From: Fimbriiglobus ruber
GTDB lineage: Bacteria > Planctomycetota > Planctomycetia > Gemmatales > Gemmataceae
DNA length: 64,000 nt
Assembly: GCF_002197845.1 (NCBI RefSeq)
Contig: NZ_NIDE01000014.1
Coordinates: 558,001 to 622,000 of the forward strand
Direction: 5' to 3'
The translations under genes and the position numbers were made by a program. Of the stretch, positions 45,403 to 55,800 are shown in pieces. The notes under the pieces are model-generated. The model had not been told where the DNA came from and did not search any database. It was given only the letters and a program-made list of their open reading frames with translations. Numbering within the stretch: position 1 is the stretch's first letter; each line of letters begins with the position of its first letter.

Positions 45403-47817
45403 GTGCCCCCTACCGAACTCCCCGCACTTCTCGATTGCGCCACCAACCAATACCACGCGATCGGCGGGACAACGCACTTCTTGGTGGGGCGCAGCGAAGA
45501 TGCCCACCTGAGCGTGGCCAACCTGCGCTGTTCGCGGAAGCATTTCCAGATCGTCCTCGAAAGGGGACGGTACTTTGTCGAAGCGCTCGCCAAGGGGAAC
45601 CCGACGTTCCTCGACGGGCGCGAGGTCGTCGGCCGGACCCCGCTTGCCCACGGCTCGTTGCTGCGGGCCGGAGAATGCGACTTTCGCTTCCTGCTCGCCG
45701 CGACTGCGCCGCCGCCCGTGCCGGCAACTTTCCCCGCCGCCCCCGCGGGGCAGCCGGTAGAACAGGACGAATCGCAAACCGTATCGGTTTCGGCGTCGCA
45801 GGTCACCGAACTTTTGGCTCTGGGCCGCAACATCCGCCTGGCCGGCTCGATGCTGATCGGGCGCGACGCGGACGCCCACATTCCGCTCGTGCACCCCCAG
45901 GTCTCCCGGCGACACGCGATCATCGACCGACTCGCCGACGGCCGCGTCGTCTTGCGCGACCTGGGCAGCGCGAACGGGACGTTCGTCAACGGCGCCCGGC
46001 TGACCACGCGCCCGGTCCCACTGAAGCCCGGCGACCAGATCAATATCGGACCCTACGGCTTGGTGTTTTCCGGGACGGAGCTGGTCTCGAAAAATCGGGT
46101 CAGCAACATCGAGCTGATTGCGGACGAGGTCACCCGCGTCGTGACCGACCGACAAACCGGAAAGAAACTCAAGCTGCTCGACGGGATCACCCTGGTGTTC
46201 CAACCGCGCGAGTTCGTCTGCCTGCTCGGGCCGAGCGGCTCGGGCAAATCGACCCTGATGACGATCCTCAGCGGCCGCTCCGCCCCCGACAGGGGCACCG
46301 TGTTCGTCAACGGCCAAGACCTGCACGCCAACTTCGACGCGCTGAAAAAAGACCTGGCACTGGTGCCGCAGAAGGACGTCCTGCACGATTCGCTCACGTT
46401 GGGGCAGGCGCTCCGCTACACCGCGCGGTTGCGGCTCCCGCCCGACACCAGCCGCGCCGAGGCCGACGTGTGCATTCAGGAAATCCTGAACACGGTGTCG
46501 CTGACGCACCGCCACGGGACCGTCATCCGGGAGCTCAGCGGCGGCCAAGTCAAGCGGGCCTGCCTGGCCAACGAGATCCTGTGCAAGCCGAACCTGCTCT
46601 TCCTCGACGAAGTGACGTCCGGCCTCGACGAGCGCACCGACAGCGACATGATGGACCTCTTCCGGCAGATCGCCCACGACGGCAAGACCGTGGTCTGCAT
46701 CACGCACAGCCTCGCCAACGTCGAACGGGCTTGCGACCTGGTCGTCATCCTGACCCCCGGCGGGAAGTTGGCCTTCGTCGGATCGCCTGCCGAAGCCAAA
46801 ACCTATTTCGGCATCGACCGCCTCGGGCTCGTGTACGACCTCCTCGAAGACAAAGACGTCCGGCCGCCCGAGTATTGGCAGGAGCGGTTCCTCGACAGCC
46901 CGTACTATGCGAAATACGTCACGGGGCGGTTGCCCCGGGGGCGCGGCGCGGACGCCGCCGAGGTCGTACAGCCGAGGGTCGGCTCGGCCGAGCGGGTGTC
47001 ACTCTTTCTCCGCCAAGCCGCGGTCCTCACGCGGCGCTACCTGGCGATCTGGCGGAGCAACAAGGCGTCGCTGGCGGCGATGATCGGCCAGAGTCTGATC
47101 GTCGCCCTGCTGCTCATTATCGTGTTCGGCGACCTCTCGAACTTGAAGCTCGTGGAGAAGGCGTCGCGGACGGTCAACCTCCTGTTCCTCCTGGCGATCT
47201 CGAGCTTCTGGTTCGGGTGCAATAACGCGGCCAAGGAAGTCGTCAAAGAGCGCGTCATTTTCACCCGGGAGCGCGACTTTAACTTGCTGAGCAGCAGCTA
47301 CTTCCTCTCGAAACTCGTCGTGCTCTGTGGGTTCAGCTTCCTTCAGACCTTCGTCCTCTTCGGGTTGACGAAAACGGTCTGCGGCCCGCCCGGGGACGGC
47401 GCCGGCCAAATCGCGGTACTTTTGGCGCTGGCGGCGGCCGGTACCACCTTGGGATTGCTGATTTCGACACTCGCCACGTCAGAGGAAATGGCGATCACGC
47501 TGATCCCGATGGCGGTCATTCCGCAGATCATTCTCTCCGGAACCATCGCGCCGCTGTCGGGGTTCGGCAAAGGGTTGGCGCTCTCGGGCATCACGACGTA
47601 TTGGGGCAAGCGCGGCCTGGACGCGCTTCTCCCGGACGACCTCGCCCGGACCGCGCGCGCCGCCAACGTCGCCGAGGACGGTTCGCTCGCCCTCTCGCTG
47701 GCCCTGATCGCACTCCATTGCTTCTGCTTCGTCGCCGCGACTCTGATAATTATGACGCTCCGTGGTCTCCGGACGACGTTGAAGTTGCAGAAAGTGAAAC
47801 GCACCGCCCACGGATGA
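45403..47817 (+). CDS. ABC transporter (ABCG-like half transporter) with two FHA domains
   Basis: 804 residues from a GTG at 45403. Two FHA domains come first: about 24-95 (FLVGRSEDAHLSVANLRCSRKHFQI) and 149-223 (MLIGRDADAHIPLVHPQVSRRHAII, LGSANGTFVNG). The ABC ATPase follows: Walker A GPSGSGKS at 276-283, signature LSGGQVKRACLANE, Walker B NLLFLDEVTSGLDE and H-loop CITHSLA. The C terminus has an ABC2 membrane domain with about six helices (LIVALLLIIVFGDL, LLFLLAISSFWFGCNNAAKEV). FHA domains bind phosphothreonine, so the transporter is probably controlled by the Ser/Thr kinases nearby. Substrate unknown. Confidence 0.92.
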   Translation: MPPTELPALLDCATNQYHAIGGTTHFLVGRSEDAHLSVANLRCSRKHFQIVLERGRYFVEALAKGNPTFLDGREVVGRTPLAHGSLLRAGECDFRFLLAATAPPPVPATFPAAPAGQPVEQDESQTVSVSASQVTELLALGRNIRLAGSMLIGRDADAHIPLVHPQVSRRHAIIDRLADGRVVLRDLGSANGTFVNGARLTTRPVPLKPGDQINIGPYGLVFSGTELVSKNRVSNIELIADEVTRVVTDRQTGKKLKLLDGITLVFQPREFVCLLGPSGSGKSTLMTILSGRSAPDRGTVFVNGQDLHANFDALKKDLALVPQKDVLHDSLTLGQALRYTARLRLPPDTSRAEADVCIQEILNTVSLTHRHGTVIRELSGGQVKRACLANEILCKPNLLFLDEVTSGLDERTDSDMMDLFRQIAHDGKTVVCITHSLANVERACDLVVILTPGGKLAFVGSPAEAKTYFGIDRLGLVYDLLEDKDVRPPEYWQERFLDSPYYAKYVTGRLPRGRGADAAEVVQPRVGSAERVSLFLRQAAVLTRRYLAIWRSNKASLAAMIGQSLIVALLLIIVFGDLSNLKLVEKASRTVNLLFLLAISSFWFGCNNAAKEVVKERVIFTRERDFNLLSSSYFLSKLVVLCGFSFLQTFVLFGLTKTVCGPPGDGAGQIAVLLALAAAGTTLGLLISTLATSEEMAITLIPMAVIPQIILSGTIAPLSGFGKGLALSGITTYWGKRGLDALLPDDLARTARAANVAEDGSLALSLALIALHCFCFVAATLIIMTLRGLRTTLKLQKVKRTAHG

Positions 47818-48097
47818 AAAAGGATCCGGATTGGAATTCTGGGAGAATTAGGAGACGTTAGCACCACGGGTGACCGACCTAGGGCTCCGGGCGATCGGGA
47901 GGGCTGAATCTACGGGGGGCCGCTGTCTGCATTTCCCGCCCCGGCTGGGGAATACCTCCTTGCCGTGAGCCCGAACGCCGGAAATGCTTGGCCCTACCGC
48001 GTAAAAGCAACGGATTGGACCGGATTCCGATCACCCGTGATGTTAAAGTCTCAGAATTAGGCGAAAATACGCGGCGCTCCGAGCGAGAGATCCCACC

Positions 48098-48997
48098 ATG
48101 CCCGATCCCCGCGATCCTTTTTTTCAGCATTCCTGGCTGGACTTCGAGCCGCCCGAAGAAGACCGCGCGAATCTCGGGGCCTTGCAAACCATTCTGCCCG
48201 GCCAGTTCAAGCACGCCGGCGTCGCGCCGGCGGGGCCGGCGCCCACCCCGCCCCCGCACGCGGTGGAAGACGCCACGCCGTTCCGACCCCGCCAGCGCCC
48301 CCCGATGGCCCTGCTTTGCGTCCTCCACGACGGCGACACGGGGGGAGAGTGGATTCCCCTCCGGATGGACCGCCACGTCATCGCCCGCAACGAGGGCGAC
48401 ATCCGCATTCCGCACGACGCCCAGATTTCCGGCCGCCAGCACGCGGAAATTGTCCGCGCGCGGTTGGAGACCGGGGGCTACCGCTGGTTTATCGCCGACT
48501 TGGGGAGCACGAACGGCACGTTCGTTCGGGCGTCGAAAATCAACCTCGCCGTCGGCTCCGAAGTGCTCTTCGGCCAAACCCGTTACCGATTCGATGCGGG
48601 GCAACCCGCGGCGCCCGCGCCTCCGCCCGTCTTGGAAAACTTCATGACGGTCCGACCGGGCAGTTCACCCCTGTTGCGTCTCCCCTCGGTTGTCGAATCG
48701 GCGCCGCCATCGTTGGTGGAGATCACCGCGACTGGCGACGGGGAAAGAATCGCGCTGATCCGCGACGAGTACTGGTTGGGGTGCGATCCGACGCACTGCG
48801 CCATTGTGCCCCGGGATGATCCGTTCGTGAGCCCGCGCCACGCCCGTATTTTCAAGGACGAGAACGGCCGCTGGCGCGTCGAGAACAACCGTTCACGAAA
48901 CGGGGTCTGGCTGCGGCTCACGCAGCGCCTGCCCGTCGAGAAGATGTGCCAGTTTCTCCTCGGGGAACAGCGATTTATCCTCAAGGTGATAGCCTAG
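48098..48997 (+). CDS. Protein with two FHA domains
   Basis: 299 residues. After a proline-rich N-terminal third, FHA 1 spans about 75-165 (WIPLRMDRHVIARNEGDIRIPHDAQISGRQHAEI, IADLGSTNGTFV) with all phosphothreonine-binding positions. FHA 2 spans about 215-298 (YWLGCDPTHCAIVPRDDPFVSPRHARIF, VENNRSRNGVWLRL). It is cytoplasmic and has no enzyme domain. It lies between the FHA-ABC transporter and the tandem kinases on the same strand and is probably an adaptor that reads kinase phosphorylation. Confidence 0.88.
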   Translation: MPDPRDPFFQHSWLDFEPPEEDRANLGALQTILPGQFKHAGVAPAGPAPTPPPHAVEDATPFRPRQRPPMALLCVLHDGDTGGEWIPLRMDRHVIARNEGDIRIPHDAQISGRQHAEIVRARLETGGYRWFIADLGSTNGTFVRASKINLAVGSEVLFGQTRYRFDAGQPAAPAPPPVLENFMTVRPGSSPLLRLPSVVESAPPSLVEITATGDGERIALIRDEYWLGCDPTHCAIVPRDDPFVSPRHARIFKDENGRWRVENNRSRNGVWLRLTQRLPVEKMCQFLLGEQRFILKVIA

Positions 48998-49042
48998 GTT
49001 GGGTCCGATTAGCATCCCCGCCATACTTTCGGAGTCGATGCG

Positions 49043-49579
49043 ATGCCCGCCGTACCCGCCTGCCCGACCGGCGACCAGTTGCTCGCCCACGCCCGCGGGC
49101 CGGGCTCGGGTACGGAGTCGATCGCGTCGCACCTGGCGGCGTGCGCGGGGTGCCGCCGGCGGGTCGCGGCGATGACCGGGGACGAGGCCGCGGCCCGGCC
49201 GCCGCTGGCCCAACTCGAGACCGTGCTCCCGGGCAAGGCCGCCCCGGCCGCCCCGGCGGCCCCCGCCCCGGCGGCCCCGGAAGCCTGGTGGGAAACCCTG
49301 ACGATGCCCGCCGTCACCGCTTGCCCGACCGGCGAGCAGTTGCGCGGCCACGCCCGCGGGCCCGGCTCTGGCCCCGGTGCGGAGTCGATCGCCGCCCATC
49401 TGGCGGCATGCGAAGGGTGCCGCCGACGGGTCGCGGTGATGGCCGGCAACGAGACCCCGGCCCGGCCGTCGGTCGCCCAACTTGAGACCGTGCTCCCGGA
49501 CAAGGTCACCCAACCGGCCGGCGGGCCGCGCCCCGCCCCCCCCCGACACCCGCGGCCGACGTCCCGGTCGAATTGCTGA
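49043..49579 (+). CDS. Zinc-finger (anti-sigma-like) N-terminal part of kinase 1, out of frame
   Basis: 178 residues, two copies of a module: CPTGDQLLAHARGPG, ESIASHLAACAGCRRRVAAM and LETVLPGK. HLAACAGC is the HxxxCxxC of zinc-binding anti-sigma domains. The frame ends TGA at 49577-49579 after a short out-of-frame tail. After the C9 tract at 49536-49544 the kinase frame reads PTPAADVPVELLSHPDYTD, the natural continuation. One added C, two lost C, or slippage would fuse the two into one kinase with a regulatory zinc domain. The arrangement is repeated exactly in 52390-52881. Confidence 0.8.
   Translation: MPAVPACPTGDQLLAHARGPGSGTESIASHLAACAGCRRRVAAMTGDEAAARPPLAQLETVLPGKAAPAAPAAPAPAAPEAWWETLTMPAVTACPTGEQLRGHARGPGSGPGAESIAAHLAACEGCRRRVAVMAGNETPARPSVAQLETVLPDKVTQPAGGPRPAPPRHPRPTSRSNC
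49536..49544 (+). promoter_or_regulatory. C9 homopolymer at the zinc-finger/kinase frame junction, copy 1
   Basis: Nine C in a row between GCCCCG and GACACC. The zinc-finger frame reads through to stop at 49579; the kinase frame is open across the tract. It is a candidate site for transcriptional slippage, phase variation or a sequencing miscount. Confidence 0.6.
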
Positions 49580-52356
49580 GCCACCCCGATTACACGGACG
49601 TCCGGGAACTCGGCCGCGGGGGCCTGGGCGTCGTCTACCTGGCCCAGCACACGTTGCTGAAGCGGTGGGAGGTGTTGAAGGTGATGGGCCGCCCTCAGAT
49701 GACCCAACCCGGGGCGGCCGACCGGTTCCTGCAGGAGGTCCAATCGGCCGCCCGGTTGGAGCACCCGAACGTGGTCAAGGCGTACACGGCCATGCGGGTC
49801 GGGGACACGCTCGCGTTCGCCATGGAATACGTCCCCGGGGTCGACCTGGCCAAGGTGGTCCAGACCGGGGGTCCGCTCGGGGTCAAGGTGGCGTGCTTTT
49901 ACGCGGCCCAGGTGGCCCTCGGGCTGCAGCACGCGCACGAGAAGGGGATGGTCCACCGGGACATCAAGCCGGCGAACTTGATGCTGCTGAAGGACGGGGC
50001 CAAGCAGGTCGTCAAGATCCTCGACTTCGGGCTGGCCAAGGTGACGAGCGAGCGGCCGGCGGACACCGGGCTGACGGGCGACGGTCAGATGATGGGGACG
50101 CCGGACTACATGGCCCCGGAGCAGGCCCTGGACGCGGCGAAGGCGGACATCCGGGCCGACATCTACGCCCTCGGGGTGACCCTGTACTTCCTCCTGACGG
50201 GCGTGTCGCCGTTCCGGCGGTCGAGCCTGCTGGCGACGCTGCACGCGCACCAGACGGAGTCCCCGCGTCCGTTGCAGGAATTGCGTCCGGACGTGCCGCC
50301 GGTGTTGGGTGCGGTCGTCGCCCGGATGCTGGCGAAGCAGCCGGCCGAGCGGTATCAGACGCCGAAGGAGGTGTTCGAGGCCCTGGCCCCGCTGTGTAAG
50401 GGGCAGCCCGGCGACGGGAGTACGGCCGGGCCCGCGGTCCCGACCGTACTCCCGTCGGCCGTTCCCGCCCCTGCGTCGTCGATTCACCAAGCCGCGACGA
50501 TTCTCGGGCCGAGCCCAGGCCCGTCGACCGCCGTCGACTGGCACGAGAACGTCCCACTGCCGAGCCCGCTACCCCACACGCGGCCGGTCGGTCCCGACGA
50601 GTTTGAAGAGAAGGTCGAGCAGCGGACGACGCCTTGGCTCTGGCCGATCGTTGGTGTGTCGATGCTGTTCGCTGTGACGTTCGCGACCGTGGGGGCGCTT
50701 TGGCTGGCCGGCGTGTTCAACAGTCACTCGCAAAGGAGTGCGACCGCGTCCTCGACGACCTCGACGACCTCGACGACCTCGAAGGCTGCGAGTGCTCGGG
50801 ATGACGTTTTGGCGCAACTCGCCCTCCGCAAAGCAGAACTCGATAGCCCGGAAGCGTCCGTGCGGCAGAAAGCCCTGCGAACGATCGCGGGCTCCCTGTC
50901 GCATTCCGACCCGGTCGTCCGTCGCAAAGCGGCGGAAATAATCGGCGGCGTTGAATCCGACATTGACCCGGTACTCGGCGCGATCAAAACGGCGGCGAAA
51001 GACGAAGACGCGCAAGTACAAATATCGGCCAGGAAAGCATTAGACAATCGCGACAGGCGAATCGCCGCGCGCGAGACGAAGGCACGGGAAGCAAGATTGG
51101 CCGCGCTGGGCGACCGCATAGAAGCCGCGAATTCTAAACCCGAGGGCCGGTCGAAGGCGATAGATGAGATCGCGGCCTACCTGAGCGACCCCGCCGCGGA
51201 CGTGCGCCGCCAGGCGGCGGCGTGGTTCGCCGAGACGGACTTCGATACCGAAGCGGTGATCGCTTCCATCCGAGCCGCTTCGAAAGACTCCGACGAGGTA
51301 GTGGCGAACTCCGCCCTCAAGGCCGTCGAGAACTACGATAAGCTCGCCGCGATGAAAGCCGTGAAAAAGCGGGAGACGGCTCTGGCGCGGCTGAAAGACG
51401 ACTTGGCGAACGCGAAGGACCCGGATGCGGCGACCCGCCAGAAGGCCCTCGCGGGGGTCGTGTCGTCGCTCAAAAGCAGCGATCCCGTGGTCCGGCGCGG
51501 CGCGGCGGAAGGGCTCGTCGGTCTAGACAGCGATGACGTCAACGTAGGTGAGGCGCTCCGCACGGCCACTACGGACTCCGATAACGAAGTGCGTCAATTC
51601 GCCCTGAAAGCCTCGGAGGCGTTCGAGAAGCGGGCCGGGAAGGCCCTGGAGGCCCACGTCAAGAAGCTCCAGTCGTCACGAACGACGGAGCAACTCGCCG
51701 CGCTCGGCGAGTTGGCCCGAATGGGCGCGAGGGCGCGACCGGCTTCGGCGGCGGTTGCCCAAGTGCTCGTGGCGAGCGGGGACGACACCGAGGTCAAGGA
51801 CGCGGCGCTCTCTTGCGTCGAGAAGATCGACCCGAAATGCCACCCCCACGTAGTCATCGCCCTGTTCGATGGGAGCCCGGCGAAGAAAGCGGCCGCGATC
51901 AACAAGCTGGGGAGCCTGGGTCCGGAGGCCATCGGTTCGGTGCCCGTTCTAAAACACATCTATCGTGAGAGCGCGAAGTCAACAGGATTCGCCATCATCA
52001 ACCCGAATTTTTCGAGCCTCCGAGCGCTCGTGAAAATCGTTCCTGATGACCCGGACATCGTCGCGGAAATCTTGATTTATCTGAAAATCCCCGCACAAAA
52101 CTTCCGGTCGTCGGCCATGCGCGGCGTCGGATTGGAATGCATCGATACGATCAAGGCCGACACGTCGCGCAAGGTGGAAGCATTGACGGCCGCCTTGCAA
52201 GACCCCGTCCACCGCGTCGCGGTCATCGAGAAGTTGAGGGGATTCCGCAAAGAGGCGAAACCGGCCCTGCTCGAAATCATGAAGCTCAAGACCGATCCGA
52301 ATGCCGCCGTCCGCGCAGCCGCAGGTCAAGCCGTCGAGGCGATCAAAGCGGATTGA
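49573..52356 (+). CDS. Transmembrane Ser/Thr kinase 1 with HEAT-like C-terminal domain
   Basis: 927 residues if started at TTG 49573, which overlaps the preceding TGA, so re-initiation is possible. The kinase frame is open further upstream into the C9 tract. Kinase: LGRGGLGVVYLAQ, Lys36 (EVLKVM), HRD 128-130, DFG 151-153, GTPDYMAPEQ; ends near 290. A proline-rich linker and one transmembrane helix (PIVGVSMLFAVTFATVGALWLAGVF, about 360-385) follow, then Ala/Lys-rich HEAT-like repeats (SHSDPVVRRKAAEIIGG, SSDPVVRRGAAEGLVG). The kinase domain is nearly identical to that of 52875-56024; the C-terminal halves differ. Confidence 0.9.
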   Translation: MLSHPDYTDVRELGRGGLGVVYLAQHTLLKRWEVLKVMGRPQMTQPGAADRFLQEVQSAARLEHPNVVKAYTAMRVGDTLAFAMEYVPGVDLAKVVQTGGPLGVKVACFYAAQVALGLQHAHEKGMVHRDIKPANLMLLKDGAKQVVKILDFGLAKVTSERPADTGLTGDGQMMGTPDYMAPEQALDAAKADIRADIYALGVTLYFLLTGVSPFRRSSLLATLHAHQTESPRPLQELRPDVPPVLGAVVARMLAKQPAERYQTPKEVFEALAPLCKGQPGDGSTAGPAVPTVLPSAVPAPASSIHQAATILGPSPGPSTAVDWHENVPLPSPLPHTRPVGPDEFEEKVEQRTTPWLWPIVGVSMLFAVTFATVGALWLAGVFNSHSQRSATASSTTSTTSTTSKAASARDDVLAQLALRKAELDSPEASVRQKALRTIAGSLSHSDPVVRRKAAEIIGGVESDIDPVLGAIKTAAKDEDAQVQISARKALDNRDRRIAARETKAREARLAALGDRIEAANSKPEGRSKAIDEIAAYLSDPAADVRRQAAAWFAETDFDTEAVIASIRAASKDSDEVVANSALKAVENYDKLAAMKAVKKRETALARLKDDLANAKDPDAATRQKALAGVVSSLKSSDPVVRRGAAEGLVGLDSDDVNVGEALRTATTDSDNEVRQFALKASEAFEKRAGKALEAHVKKLQSSRTTEQLAALGELARMGARARPASAAVAQVLVASGDDTEVKDAALSCVEKIDPKCHPHVVIALFDGSPAKKAAAINKLGSLGPEAIGSVPVLKHIYRESAKSTGFAIINPNFSSLRALVKIVPDDPDIVAEILIYLKIPAQNFRSSAMRGVGLECIDTIKADTSRKVEALTAALQDPVHRVAVIEKLRGFRKEAKPALLEIMKLKTDPNAAVRAAAGQAVEAIKAD

Positions 52357-52389
52357 TTAGTCGTTTTTAATCAGTCAGGAGACGATGCG

Positions 52390-52881
52390 ATGCCCGCCGT
52401 AACCGCCTGCCCGACCGGTGACCAGCTGCTCGCTCACGCCCGCGGCCCGGGCACCGAGTCGGAGTCGATCGTTACCCACTTGGCGGCATGCGCCGATTGC
52501 CGCCAACGGGTCGCGGCGATGACCGGGGACGAGACCGCGGCCCGGCCGCTGGCCCAACTCGAGACCGTGCTCCCGGACAAGGCCGCCACGGCGGTCGCCC
52601 GTCCGAACCCTACCGCCTCCCCGGCGCCTGCGGGAGCGTGGTGGGAATCCCTGGCGACGCCCGCCGTAACCGCCTGCCCGACCGGCGACCAGTTACCCGC
52701 TCAAGCCCGCGGCCCGGTGACCGGCCTCGGTGCGGATTCGGTGGCCGGCAACGAGACCCCGGCCCGGCCGTCGGCCGCCCAACTTGAGACCGTGCTCCCG
52801 GACAAGGTCACCCAACCGGCCGGCGGGCCGCGCCCCGCCCCCCCCCGACACCCGCGGCCGACGTCCCGGTCGAATTGCTGA
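52390..52881 (+). CDS. Zinc-finger (anti-sigma-like) N-terminal part of kinase 2, out of frame
   Basis: 163 residues and the same design as 49043-49579: CPTGDQLLAHARGPG, HLAACADCRQRVAAM and LETVLPDK, then a second, decayed module in which the HxxxCxxC pair is deleted (VTGLGADSVAGNETPAR). The last 60 codons match copy 1 almost exactly, including the C9 tract (52838-52846) and the out-of-frame tail to TGA. A GAGACGATGCG leader precedes both start codons. Confidence 0.8.
   Translation: MPAVTACPTGDQLLAHARGPGTESESIVTHLAACADCRQRVAAMTGDETAARPLAQLETVLPDKAATAVARPNPTASPAPAGAWWESLATPAVTACPTGDQLPAQARGPVTGLGADSVAGNETPARPSAAQLETVLPDKVTQPAGGPRPAPPRHPRPTSRSNC
52838..52846 (+). promoter_or_regulatory. C9 homopolymer at the zinc-finger/kinase frame junction, copy 2
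   Basis: Same nine-C tract and same flanks as 49536-49544. The frame break is identical, so both paralogues carry the same arrangement. Confidence 0.6.
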
Positions 52882-55800
52882 GCCACCCCGATTACACGGA
52901 CGTCCGGGAACTCGGCCGCGGGGGCCTGGGCGTCGTCTACCTGGCCCAGCACACGTTGCTGAAGCGGTGGGAGGTGTTGAAGGTGATGGGCCGCCCTCAG
53001 ATGACCCAACCCGGGGCGGCCGACCGGTTCCTGCAGGAGGTCCAATCGGCCGCCCGGTTGGAGCACCCGAACGTGGTCAAGGCGTACACGGCCATGCGGG
53101 TCGGGGACACGCTCGCGTTCGCCATGGAGTACGTCCCCGGGGTCGACCTGGCCAAGGTGGTCCAGACCGGGGGGCCGCTCGGGGTCAAGGTGGCGTGCTT
53201 TTACGCGGCCCAGGTGGCCCTCGGCTTGCAGCACGCCCACGACAAGGGGATGGTCCACCGGGACATCAAGCCGGCGAACTTGATGCTGATGAAGGATGGG
53301 GCCAAGCAGGTCGTCAAGATCCTCGACTTCGGGCTGGCCAAGGTGACGAGCGAGCGGCCGGCGGACACCGGGCTGACGGGCGACGGTCAGATGATGGGGA
53401 CGCCGGACTACATGGCCCCGGAGCAGGCCCTGGACGCGGCGAAGGCGGACATCCGGGCCGACATCTACGCCCTCGGGGTGACCCTGTATTTCCTCCTGAC
53501 GGGCGTGTCGCCGTTCCGGCGGACGAGTCTGCTGGCGACGCTGCACGCGCACCAGACGGAGTCCCCGCGTCCGTTGCAGGAATTGCGTCCGGACGTGCCG
53601 CCCGGGCTGGCGGGGGTCGTCGGCCGGATGCTCGCGAAGCAACCGGCCGAGCGGTATCAGACGCCGAAGGACGTGTTGGACGCCCTGGTCCCGCTGTATA
53701 AGGGGGCACCCGCCGGGCTCGTGGCCCCGGCCGTACTCCCAGCGGCCGTTCCCGCCCCCGCGTCGTCGATTCACCAAGCCGCGACGATTCTCGGGCCGAG
53801 CCCGTCGACCGCCGTCGACCGCCGCGAGTTCGTCCCGCCACCCCACACGCGGCCGGCCGACGGACTCGAATCCGAGTCTGATTTGCCTCGGTCGGACTCT
53901 TTTCGAACAAGTCCTTTGGTCGATATGCCCACCGTAATATCAGACCAAACGGAGCCTTTCTCGCGTCCGGCAGATCAGCCACTTGGCCGCGCGACTAAAT
54001 CGACCCACAACCGGCGGGGCAAGTTGATACGGATTGGCTTTGTCCTGGTGGGGTTGTTCGTGATCGGTGGTTTGTGCCTTGCCGCGGCGTTCTGGTACGC
54101 GGACCGGTCTTCCCGGTCGCCGGACCAGGCAACTGCGGGCGTACCCATCGCTGTACCGAAGGATCCCGCGCCGCCGGCGACGACGACTGAAATCGCTCCC
54201 GAGAATTGGCTGCCGACACTCCGGGCAAACGACGCGGCTGCGACACTACGCGTATTGAAGTCCCTCGCGGCAGTCGACGCCGGCCGCCAACCGCCGGGCG
54301 AGGAGTTGCTAACGGAAGTGACCGTCAAACTGAATCACGACTCCTCCGCCGTCCGGGACGCCGCTCTGGCCGTCTTACGACGCCACGACGCCGCCTCCCC
54401 GCCGACCGAGGCGCGCTTGCGAAAGGCTCTGTCGTGTGCGTGGATCGAAGGGCAGTTGTACGCCGTCCAGTGGTACGGACGAATTCAGGCCCCGCCACCC
54501 GTTGTTGACAGGTTGGAGGCACTCTGCCGCAACCCGTCTCCACAAACCACGGCTTTGCGTCTGGCTGCGGTGGACGCCTGGGTTGGTTGCCAGCCGGGAG
54601 CCCGGGCGTCGGCGTTTCATTGTTTGGCCGAGCGACTCGATGACCCCGAGCCGCAGGTCTCTGCGGCGGCGCAACGGGCTCTGCGGCGAACCGGATTCAC
54701 TCCCGAACAGCGGTCTCTCCTGGTGAACTATTTGAACTCGCCTCGGTTGGACGTCAGGTTCAAAACGACCCCGGCTCGTTCCGCCGTTGCCCAACTGTTG
54801 AGGGACGATCCGGCCGACACCGATCAACTCCTCCGCGCCTTTCGCCCCCTGTTGTCGGCCCGCGAACCTGCCGAGCTGAGGGCTGTCGCCGTCGACGTGA
54901 TTCTCGCGTCCGACGATGCGGTTCGCCGCTGCGCGACGAGCCAGGATGCGGACCCGGCCCCTGCTCTGGTCGACCTGCTCGTTGGCAACGACGGGGCGGT
55001 CCCCAACGCTTCCCCCGAGGTGCGCCGCCGAATCGTGACCCGCGTCGCCGCGGCGGCTCCGCTCGCGCTCCCGGCCGATCGCCTGATGGTCGTTCTTGAG
55101 CGCGACCCGGATGCGACCGTGTGGGCCGCGGCTGAGGGCCTCCTCTGTATCATGCCAGTCGCCTCCGCCGACGACGTGGCGCGGGTACGCAAGCTGCTGA
55201 ACTCACCCCGCGTCCGGGCCGCCGGGAAGGAGCAGGTGTTGGACGCGTTGGCGGCAGCCGACGACGGCCCGGCCCGCGATCTCGTGGCCGCGGCCTGGCC
55301 CGAGGTGTGGGATGTCTTTCAGGCCCAGGTCCGGCGCGCCGACGCACTCTCGCTGTTGACGAAAGGACTGTCGGTCGTCGCCCGGCTAATCGACCGCCGT
55401 CCCGGTGGGGCGGATGTCGACCGCGACCGCGCCATAGTCGACACTCTCATCGCGTTGGCGTTCGACACGGACGAGCGGCAAAACGAGATAGACCCGGACG
55501 TGCGAACCACTGCCGCCCGTTTGATCCGACCGTTCGGGGGGTTGGCAATCGAGTGCCTGGACAAGCGAGCCGCGAAGACCAAAAAAGACGATGTGGCCTG
55601 CCGACTGTACGGAGGCATCATTTCACTGGGCACTGACGGCCCCCTTCGCGACAAAGCGGTGGAAATCATGGCCGGTCGCGTACTCGGCACGGCAAAGGAT
55701 AAACCCGGATTGCGTCCCGCGTTACTTTCGGCCGCCGGGCGCCTGGGCGGAGACAGGTTCGTAGACTCTTTGTTGCTCTGGAGTGACCGTAAAAATCCGT

